In this document: piece by piece, positions 1-6,197 of the stretch
Layout: the number at the start of each line of letters is the position of its first letter
How positions within the stretch are numbered: position 1 is the first letter of the stretch
Source of the DNA: Jimgerdemannia flammicorona
Lineage: Eukaryota; Mucoromycota; Endogonomycetes; Endogonales; Endogonaceae
NCBI GenBank assembly: GCA_003990745.1
Contig: RBNI01005564.1
Location: 1 to 12,402, forward strand
DNA: 12,402 nucleotides
Direction of reading: 5' to 3'
Position numbers and translations under genes: made by a program
The notes under the pieces: generated by a model
The model's database searches: none
Seen by the model: the letters and a program-made list of their open reading frames with translations, nothing else
Told to the model about the DNA's origin: nothing

Positions 1-337
1 AAATAAATAAGATTTTAAAAAATAAATTATATGGAATTATAGAGAAATATTAAAAGAATAATTATAATAAGTTTTAAATATATATCTCAATTTATTGTCT
101 ATCTATTAAATAAAGAATATTTATAAATAATTTGGTTCCAAAACAAATCAATAAATTTTTTTTTTTAGATTTTTTTTTAAAGATAAAATAAAAATTTAAA
201 AACAATAAATTTAATATTTTTAAATATCTCTAATATAAAACTATAATATATTATAATATAAAATATATTTATTTAGAGTATTTTTATTTAAATAATTAAA
301 ATATAAAATATAATAAAACATTAGTTCAGTTTTGGAA
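1..337. other. AT-rich flank without genes
   Basis: The stretch is almost entirely A and T, with short A and T homopolymers and TAATAT-type runs and very few G or C bases. No open frame of note, RNA gene or ordered repeat is visible. It ends abruptly where the truncated second copy of the LTR-retrotransposon begins. It resembles the far right end of the window in composition, so both may belong to the same AT-rich block. Confidence 0.7.
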
Positions 338-1133
338 CATACTGTATACTCAGGTGGCAGGGTGGTTGGTTCGATCTCGAGGGTTGTCTGGAGGTACAGG
401 TTGTGTTCTCTGGTCTCTTCATTGTAGTTGAAGTAATTGGGAGTAAATGCGGGTTGATATTCATACCAGTGGTCATTATTCCAGTAGGTTTCATAGGTAG
501 TTATAAACTATTGTAAGTTCATTAGCAAGGTTGGTGGAGTGATCAGAGTTGGCAGAGATTCTTGGCTGGAGGTCATATCAGCATCAGAGGGACCATTGTC
601 TTCTGCTTCATCTTCATCAAATCAGATTATATTGTAGACATCCTTCATTGCATATCTGACTTGAGGCATTTGCAGAATATGGTCATTGGGGTGTATGAAG
701 GTTCTGTCTATGGTCTGGATATATTCGAGATACTTGTGGTTGAGTTTTTGTATCATGTCATTGATTTGGCCATAAGATAGAGTAGTAATCATTTTGGTGG
801 TAGTAACTTGGAGACAGGGAATAAAGGTACTTACTCATAAAAGAGTTCTCGATATTTGCAGGCAATGAGTTTCTGATGTTAGGATATCTGAGTAATATCT
901 ATGTCATGGTGGTATTTGACCATATCTTCTAGAAGGCGACCAATCTAGTAGTAGCTTGAGATTTGTTCAATTCAGTGGGTCTTACTAAGTATATTCAGGG
1001 CATTTCATTAGGCTTCTACAAAGTAGAGAGGTGCTAAGCTATAGATATTCATGAGGGGCAGAGAGGGCATGGCTCAGTTAACAATGACATTCCAAATATT
1101 AGCACAGATGCAGTTATAGATCTCAGTGGTCAT
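338..1133 (-). pseudogene. Truncated second gag-like frame
   Basis: The frame starts at the ATG at 1131-1133 (MTTEIYN), which is conserved in the right copy and preceded in both copies by a TGA a few codons upstream. It then follows the right-hand gag frame until homology ends near 338, about 265 codons in. Recognisable shared stretches include LMNIYSLAPLYFVEA and LSYGQINDMIQKLNHKYL. The frame is broken by stops such as TGA at 1074-1076 (CAA in the other copy) and by a one-base shift near 828. At several sites this copy is the better preserved one: it keeps CGA where the right copy has TGA in the ELFYE region, and CAA where the right copy has TAA in TSSQES. I assign it to Gag only from its place directly downstream of an LTR leader; no zinc knuckle is visible. 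Confidence 0.7.
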
Positions 1134-1243
1134 ATTTATATATGTTCAGAAGTTGTGGTTGTTATTTGTTTTGGTTCTCTGTTTCAATGTATCTTGGTGC
1201 TTAGTATATATGCATTTGGTCCTGATTGGTAAGATCCTATTTA

Positions 1244-1427
1244 TGTAAGTCTTGTATTCTGTAACTTTATATTGACTAAGCTTTGTGTGCTGTGACTTTG
1301 GTTTGACTCAGCTTTGTGATCTTGCAGGTGATTTCCAGATTTGTTCAGAGGTTACATGTGATTTTGGTGACTTGTTCAGAGGGTGATATATAATTTTGGT
1401 AACTTGGGGGTTATACATATACTTACA
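1244..1427 (-). repeat. Long terminal repeat, left copy (3' LTR of the element)
   Basis: On the plus strand it begins TGTAAGTC and ends with ACTTACA, so the element-strand LTR starts TGTAAGT and ends ACTTACA, a proper TG...CA terminus with a 7-bp inverted repeat. A purine-rich tract abuts the 1427 end. The body is made of about five imperfect ~31-bp units. The sequence to its left repeats the element's own leader, not host DNA. Confidence 0.75.
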
Positions 1428-1443
1428 ACTCTTCCCTTCTTAG
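1428..1443 (-). promoter_or_regulatory. Polypurine tract next to the left LTR
   Basis: The minus strand reads CTAAGAAGGGAAGAGT and abuts the TGTAAGT start of the LTR. A purine run directly before the 3' LTR is where plus-strand DNA synthesis is primed in LTR retrotransposons. Its position fixes the element's orientation as minus and supports the LTR boundary at 1427. Confidence 0.65.
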
Positions 1444-1860
1444 CTTTTGATGTCCTCATCAGGGCCTTCTAATTTATTCTAGTGTTGTTACACCATTTGG
1501 GAGATCAAAAGTCTGGTAAAGTCTATTTTTTTTCAGAAAGTGGCATGCTTGTAGTACAGTTGCCTAATACATTGGATTCACATGTTAAAGGGTCATGTGT
1601 TTAATTCCATACATCAGAAGTGATTCTGACATCATTCACTGCTAAAAAATTTCCTCTAAGGAATCTTCTTAAATATCTATGCCTTATTTCCCCAGTGGTA
1701 TGGGGAGAATAGGCTTGCTTTTAGTTTTCTACTTCTCCAGAGGGTCGGTATTCTTTTGTCTTGACTTGCTAAGTTCTTGATTTTGTTCATGATAATTATA
1801 ATGTTCAGGAGGATAATATATAGTATATACTAATAGGTGTCAGGTATTTGGTTTTAGTTG
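1444..1860. other. 3' untranslated part of the retrotransposon
   Basis: This lies between the end of the chromodomain frame (last stop about 1878, frame lost by 1860) and the polypurine tract. Minus-strand translation shows stops in all frames and no domain. It holds the tRNA-like stretch at 1545-1614 and a short plus-strand T run at 1525-1533. Confidence 0.6.
1545..1614 (+). other. tRNA-like sequence (possible SINE head or decayed tRNA)
   Basis: TAGTACAGTTGC at 1552-1563 resembles the internal promoter A box of tRNA genes. GTTTAATTCC at 1599-1608 resembles the B box (GTTCRANTCC) with the two changes expected from CG deamination. The ~45-base spacing suits a tRNA. The stems pair poorly as written: the T-arm is only partly complementary and I cannot assign an anticodon. 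It may be a decayed tRNA, the head of a short tRNA-derived SINE inserted in the retrotransposon's 3' region, or chance. Confidence 0.28.
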
Positions 1861-2033
1861 TTTAAGGAATCATATTCCTAAACTAAGTCAATGGCATTCC
1901 AGAGATTGATCTTGGGTTTCTATGTTGCATCATGGATTGGGTAACCTTTCTATTTGACAAGGTACTCAGGGTGATTCTTGTGACCATGTTTGTTGAGAAT
2001 TTGTTCAACTTCGTATTCTTCTTGGTCATTAAT
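1861..2033 (-). pseudogene. Chromodomain at the C-terminus of the gypsy polyprotein
   Basis: In frame with the integrase, the minus strand reads EEYEVEQILNKHGH, then NHPEYLVK, then KGYPIHDAT and INLWNAIDLV. This matches the chromodomain pattern of a Y-x-V-E-x-I-L start, a YLVKWKGY core and a W-E-P motif. Chromodomains on integrases bind histone methyl marks and steer integration toward heterochromatin. Two core aromatic positions are now stops (TAG at 1950-1952 and 1920-1922, each one G-to-A from TGG), the Glu after the second reads Lys, and another TAG sits at 1878-1880. The stops would remove the aromatic cage, so this copy cannot make a working reader. The overlapping open frame at 1883-2116 is a shadow. 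Confidence 0.85.
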
Positions 2034-3234
2034 AATAACAGGTGCAGGTAGTTCAGTGGTTTGGTTTGAGAATAGCTCATCATCATTCTCATTGTATCAC
2101 TTGAGGCATTAGACATTAAAGACTGGGTGAATCCTAATGGTGTCTGGTAGTGTCAATTTGTAGGAGGTTAGAGAGACTTGTGCAATGACTTCAAATAGTC
2201 TAATAAACTTACTGTTCAGCTTTATAGATGGTCTGTGCTTGAGGTTATCAACTCAGTATCCTCAGATATCTAGTAGAACTTTTTCTCTAATATCAAAAGT
2301 TTCTTCTCAGCAGTGTTGGTTAACATACTGTGACTGTTGTTCTTGAGCTCATGATAAATTCTTGATTGTGATCTGGCTTAGATTATGTATTCAGAGTAGA
2401 AATTCTTCAACAGCTTCAACTGTGGAGAGTTCATCAGTAGTTCAGATAAGTATCAGAGAGGTGTTTGGGTTTTGTCCAGTATTGGCAAAGAAGGGAGTCA
2501 TTCTAAGAGAGGCTTGCTTGCTGTTGTTGTAGGCAAACTCAACTGTAGTGAAGTATTCATGCCAATCATCTTATCTATAGGAAATATAGTTCCTTAACAT
2601 TTGTTCCAAAGTTCAGTTCATTCTTTTAGTTTGGCTATCAGTTATAGGATGAAAGGCTATAGATAGTGTAAGTTTTATTCCAAGGTGTGCATAGAGGGCT
2701 TTCCAAAAATGGCTAGTGAATTTCGGATCTCAGTCACTAACAATGATCTTAGGAAGACTATGATAGTGGAAGATGTTATCAAACAAGAGTGTAGCTATGT
2801 CTGGTGCTGTTGCAGTAGTGGTAGTTAGTACAAAGTGGGCTTGTTTGGTGAGATAGTCTATGAAGACAATAATTGCATCTTTTCTATTCTTGGTTTGGGG
2901 TAGTTGTACAATAAAGTCTATAGAGATTTGTTTCCAATTAGTGGATGGTACTGAGATAGAGTATAGTAAGCCAGGTTTTACTAGTATTGAGGACTTATTC
3001 CATTGGCAGGCATCATAGGAAGTGATGTAGGTCTTGAGCTGATCTGCCATACAGGGTCAATAGAAGTTTCAGGAGATAACTTCATAGCATTTGTCAAATC
3101 CTAAATATCCAGCTGTAGGGACATCATGACATTTGAATAGGATAGTCCTTTGGAGGTCTCAGTTGTTTGGAATATATAATCTGTCCTTATAGTAGATAGC
3201 ATTGTCCTTTAGTTGGTATTAGTTGTACTGAGTA
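2034..3234 (-). pseudogene. Integrase region of the gypsy pol, mutated
   Basis: Domains in order: a linker (LKDNAIYYKDRLYIP); an HHCC zinc-binding module; the RNase H-like core ([58 protein letters not shown]); and a GPY/F-type C-terminal module (LTLPDTIRIHPVFNV). The enzyme would join retrotransposon cDNA to chromosomal DNA. Zinc ligands are His 3126-3128, His now Tyr at 3105-3107, Cys now Tyr at 3015-3017 and Cys 3006-3008. The catalytic triad is Asp 2916-2918, Asp 2733-2735 and, after exactly 35 residues, a position that now reads Lys (2625-2627) instead of Glu. GPF reads RLF at 2193-2201. Many in-frame stops (for example 2730-2732 and 2613-2615) are single transitions from Arg, Trp or Gln. 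The longest uninterrupted part is 2730-3050. No frameshift is needed from here into the chromodomain. Confidence 0.9.
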
Positions 3235-4016
3235 TACTTGTCAGTATTGTCACTGCTCAGGATTTCTCAGAGTACTTGAGCTTTGTGAGAAACTAAGGCT
3301 AGAAAGACTGCTGCTGGTTGTCCTAGATCACTCAGATTTGTAGAGCTGACAAAACTCTTGTTGAGAAGAGTAAAGAAGGCTTCTATAAGACCTTCTTTAT
3401 CTTGACTTGTGGGGTATAGAGCAAGGAGTTCGGTAAATAGAGTTTTGCCTATCTACTGGTTTAATTAGAGTACTTCTTTCTTTGAGTGAAGTTTGTCTCA
3501 CTTGTTATAGGTGTAGAGGTTAAATTGTCCTTGTATGTTAGGTTCAATTCTCCCCAGATTGTTAGATAGTTCAGAATAAATTCTAGTTTAGAGGTTGGGC
3601 TTTATACCAACTTATAGGAATTCTCAGAGGGGTTTTGTAGTGGGGTGAGGAAGTATCTTGAAGCAGAATTGGATTATAAACTACTGTTACCAAGTTGTAA
3701 GAGGGTTGTTTTTTAGAGTAACTGTTATGTAGTTCTGGAAGGGTTTTCTAGAAGTTCTGGATATTCTGGAAGACCATTTTCTTATGGTCAAAATCAATTT
3801 CATATGGAGTATATCCTCTACACTTATTGATTTCAAGATCAGATTGATATCTCAACCAAAGTCCTTTTTTGGACTAGTTCTAGATGTTCAGAATTTTCCA
3901 TATTTCAGGAAGTTTAAGAAACTAAGACCAGCTTAGTTGAATTGGCATATCACTGCAGACAATACCCAATTAGGAAATTTCATAACAGGGTTAGAAGTGG
4001 GACCTAATGGGGAGCA
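3235..4016 (-). pseudogene. Unidentified frame upstream of the integrase
   Basis: The same minus-strand frame as the integrase runs back to about 4016 without an indel, interrupted only by transition-type stops. Readable stretches include FPNWVLSAVICQFN, IYSELSNNLGRIEPNIQG, TLFTELLALYPTSQDKEGL and ALVSHKAQVL. I recognise no protease active site, no reverse transcriptase motif (no YxDD or QG-P box) and no RNase H. At about 260 codons it is too short to hold RT plus RNase H. It may be the remnant of an internally deleted pol, a C-terminal extension of gag, or a protein specific to this element. The 3' part directly before the integrase zinc module is probably the normal pol linker. Confidence 0.55.
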
Positions 4017-4129
4017 AATTTACTTAAGAGTGGTTTATAGTTTATTAAATAGGTTTATTTGCTATTCATGATATTGCTATACTAGGAGTAGTTGTGTGAA
4101 GGGATATTGTGGAGAAGTGCTCAGGAGTT

Positions 4130-5480
4130 GTGTTCGGATTGTTCAAGTCTGTTTAAGTCTGAGATTCTGAGGTCTGGGGGAGGGGGTATTTATACTAGTG
4201 AGGGGCTATCTGGACTATACTAGATATGGATGTAGCACTTATTATCTTACTGAGTTGGAATGTAGTCATGTAGTACAAGTATAATCTAATATATCAAGAG
4301 ATCATCTAACTGCTGAGTCAGTTCACAGTTACATCATATAAGACTAATATAACTATACTATTACTGCTAAGCTATTTATAGATTTAGACACTGTCTGGGT
4401 AGTCTTTGATGATATCACTATTGATGACATCATCTCTGATGAAGTAGTCATCTAGAAAGAGCAGTTTGCAGACTACTTCTCCTTATTCACTGAGGTAATA
4501 ATATATTGGGACTTCATCACTATCCCACAGGATAGCATCATCTGTTTCATATGCTGGATAAGGTATTGGTGGATGAAGGAGGAGTGTATTATCTTTACTT
4601 TCATTAGATTCGCTGTCTATATACTTTCTGTAAGTTACAGCACTATGAGTCATGGGGTTGTAGTAAGCTGGTAGCTGTGGTTCATGTTGCTCATACTTGA
4701 GTAGTGGGGTGGTTGGTTCAATCTCGAGGGTTGTCTGGAGGTATAGGTTGTGTTCTTCAGTCTCTTCATTATAGTTGAAGTAATCAGGGGTGAATGCAAG
4801 TTGGTATTTATACCAGTAGTCATTATCCTAGTAGGTTTTGTAGATAGTTATGAACTGTTGTAAGTTTATTGGCAAGGTTGGCAGAGTGATCAGGGTTGGC
4901 AGAGATTCTTAGCTAGAGGTCATATTGATATCAGAGGGATCATTGTCTTCTGCTTCATCGAATTAAATCGGATTATATTATAGACATCCTTTATCATGTA
5001 TCCAACTTGAGGCATTTGCAGAATATGGTCATCAGGGTGTGGGAAGATTCTGTCTATGGTCTGGACATATTTGAGATACTTGTGGTTGAGTTCTTATATT
5101 ATATCATGGATTTGATCATAAGACAGAGTAGTAACCATTTCAGCAATAGTAACTCAGAGGTGGGGAATAAAGGTGCTATACTCATAAAAGAGTTCTCAAT
5201 GTTTGTAGGCAATGAGTTTCTGATGTTGGGACATCTGAGTAATATCTGTATCATGGTGATATTCAACCATGTCTTCTAAGAGACAGCCAATCTGGTAGTA
5301 GCTTGAGATTTGTCTAATTCGGTGGGCCTTGCTAAGCATATTCAGGGCATTCCATCAGGCTTCCACAAAGTAGAGAGGTGCTAAGCTATAGATATTCATA
5401 AGGGGTAGAGAGGGTATGGCTTGGTTGATAATGGCATTCCAAATGTCAGTACAGATGTAGTTATAGATCTCGGTGGTCAT
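4130..5480 (-). pseudogene. gag-like frame of the retrotransposon
   Basis: The ATG at 5478-5480 follows the LTR by about 110 bases and is conserved in the left copy, with a shared upstream TGA that excludes an earlier start. The frame begins MTTEIYNYICTDIWNAI and continues through HRIRQISSYYQIGCLLEDMV, ITQMSQHQKLIAYK and LSYDQIHDMI. A one-base loss near 4960 shifts it, after which it stays readable through ITLPTLPINLQQF, FTPDYFNYNEETEEHNLYLQ, an acidic stretch (IDSESNESKDN, YETDDAILWDSDE) and on to about 4130. Several stops interrupt it (TGA in HxELF, TAA in TSSxES, TAG in KTYxDND). Position suggests the Gag structural protein. I see no CCHC zinc knuckle and no match to a Gag family I know, so the name rests on context. 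Confidence 0.6.
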
Positions 5481-5590
5481 GTTTGTATATGTTCAGAAGT
5501 TGTAGTTGTTATTTATTTTAGTTCTCTGTTTTGATATATCTTGGTACTCAGTATATATACATTTGGTCCTGATTGGTAAGATCCTATTTG

Positions 5591-5770
5591 TGTAAGTCTT
5601 GTGTTCTGTGACTTCATATTAACTCAGCTTTGTATGCTGTGACTTCAGTTTGACTCAGCTTTGTGATCTTGCAGGTGATTTCCAGATTTGTTCAGAGGTC
5701 GTATGTGATTTCAGTGGCTTGTTCAGAGGGTGACATATGATTTCAGTGACTTGGGGGTTATGTGCTTATA
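5591..5770 (-). repeat. Long terminal repeat, right copy (5' LTR)
   Basis: It matches 1244-1427 apart from transitions and a 4-base TATA deletion. The plus-strand left end is TGTAAGTC. The right end reads CTTATA, which is ACTTACA after the deletion plus a C-to-T change that destroys the terminal CA. The minus-strand gag ATG lies about 110 bases downstream of its inner edge, as expected for a 5' LTR and leader. Just inside the LTR the minus strand reads AAATAGGATC; a primer binding site would lie here, but no intact TGG is present, so I do not name a primer tRNA. Confidence 0.72.
5606..5761. repeat. ~31-bp tandem units making up the LTR body
   Basis: Successive units start near 5606, 5637, 5673, 5703 and 5735. 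They share a TGTGAYTTCAGT-like start and a TTGTTCAG or CTCAGCTTTG middle. The first two are the closest pair. The same array is present in the left LTR at about 1259-1414. Short tandem units in the U3 part of an LTR often act as enhancer repeats; that role is inference here. Confidence 0.6.
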
Positions 5771-6103
5771 TCAGTATTCTTAGTATTCCAACTTTGTTAG
5801 TTTTGAAATTATCTAGAATAGATAGAGGTCAGATGAATCTGGGTCAATCTAGGATATATTTTAGACTTAGAGGATTTCAGTTTGAGCAAAATATAGCAAA
5901 AGTCAGCAACATATTTTTTGGCTGATGTATAAGCTCTCTTACTCATACTGATCAAGATGTGACACTTGTTTTACTCTATATTATCAAATATAAAGGACAG
6001 TATATCTCAAAATCTGAGGGCTTATTCTATAATTTGGCTTATGGTATTGGAGTTCCACTGGAGTCTAATATGATGATAGTTTTTTACTCAAATCAGCTAT
6101 ATA
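5771..6103 (+). pseudogene. 5' half of an unidentified coding frame split by the LINE
   Basis: Directly after the LTR, plus-strand frame 1 reads SILSIPTLLVLKLSRIDRGQ, then GQSRIYFRLRGFQFEQNIAK, a TGA at 5923-5925 (one G-to-A from TGG), then KGQYISKSEGLFYNLAYGIG and VPLESNMMIVFYSNQLY. The frame enters the 15-bp duplication at 6089-6103 and resumes in register at 10342. It mixes hydrophobic and charged residues like a globular protein and has no signal peptide. I do not recognise the family. No start codon is visible outside the LTR, so the 5' end was probably cut off when the gypsy element inserted or recombined. It could belong to a host gene or to another transposon. Confidence 0.55.
6089..6103 (+). 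repeat. 15-bp target-site duplication, left copy
   Basis: CAAATCAGCTATATA occurs here and again at 10327-10341, exactly bracketing the LINE. The flanking base differs on the outer left side (T here, G there), so the perfect match is 15 bases. This length is normal for endonuclease-primed LINE insertion. Confidence 0.9.
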
Positions 6104-6110
6104 TATATAT

Positions 6111-6135
6111 TTTTTTTTTTTTTATTTTTTTTTTT
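6111..6135 (-). other. Poly(A) tail of the LINE
   Basis: Two plus-strand T runs, 13 and 11 bases long with one A between, form the minus-strand A tail. It is followed by a short (TA)n stretch at 6104-6110 that merges into the duplication. It marks the 3' end of the element. Confidence 0.88.
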
Positions 6136-6153
6136 ATAGTTGCTTGGACTCTC

Positions 6154-6159
6154 TTTATT
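6154..6159 (-). promoter_or_regulatory. AATAAA polyadenylation signal of the LINE
   Basis: The minus strand reads AATAAA here, 18 bases before the poly(A) tract and about 40 bases after the ORF2 stop at 6198-6200. This is the expected spacing for a genuine transcript end. Confidence 0.7.
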
Positions 6160-6197
6160 AACCGATGTCTATAGTATTATTTATACAGCCTAAGCCC

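Larger units (their letters stand above)
338..1427 (-). repeat. Left copy of a ~1.09 kb direct repeat (LTR + leader + start of gag)
   Basis: This block matches 4683-5770 in the same orientation over its full length. It contains the LTR 1244-1427, the leader and about 265 codons of gag. The two copies differ mainly by C/T and G/A transitions, with a few small indels. Homology on the left fades at about 338, where the sequence turns into AT-rich flank. Because an LTR is followed by fresh internal sequence, this is a second tandem internal region rather than just a 3' LTR. Confidence 0.88.
338..5770 (-). mobile_element. Decayed Ty3/gypsy chromovirus-type LTR retrotransposon in partial tandem
   Basis: On the minus strand the order is LTR (5591-5770), 5' leader, gag-like frame, unidentified frame, integrase, chromodomain, polypurine tract, LTR (1244-1427), then a repeat of the leader and the first part of gag ending near 338. 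Integrase followed by a chromodomain is characteristic of the chromovirus branch of Ty3/gypsy elements, which are common in fungi. The unit LTR to LTR is 1244-5770. Only about 4.2 kb lies between the LTRs, and I can find no protease, reverse transcriptase or RNase H motifs, so the copy is non-autonomous. Coding frames are kept over long distances but are full of stops that look like transitions (CGA to TGA, TGG to TAG/TGA, CAA to TAA). The outer left end is truncated, so no target-site duplication can be read. Confidence 0.85.
4683..5770 (-). repeat. Right copy of the ~1.09 kb direct repeat
   Basis: This is the partner of 338-1427. It holds the 5' LTR (5591-5770), the leader (5481-5590) and the first part of gag. 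Relative to the left copy it has lost four bases (TATA) near the LTR end and one base near 4960 that shifts the gag frame. It reads TG or CA at many positions where the left copy reads CA or TG. Confidence 0.88.

Noticed and set aside
562..780. Plus-strand open frame of 72 codons, with a homologue at 5007-5279
   Set aside because: Both lie antisense to the same part of the duplicated gag-like frame, which shows conserved coding sense on the minus strand; they are shadows.
1883..2116. 77-codon minus-strand frame
   Set aside because: It overlaps the chromodomain in a different frame. The chromodomain reading matches a known family and continues the integrase frame.
2034..3234. Endogenous retrovirus of an animal
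   Set aside because: The integrase-chromodomain order and sequence fit fungal/plant-type Ty3/gypsy elements, and no envelope gene is present.
3235..4130. Reverse transcriptase/RNase H of the gypsy element
   Set aside because: Reading all minus-strand frames gave no RT or RNase H motif, and the interval is too short for both domains.
5571..5590. Primer binding site just inside the right LTR
   Set aside because: No TGG follows the LTR end in either copy; TAGG four bases in could be a mutated TGGG, but a tRNA cannot be assigned.
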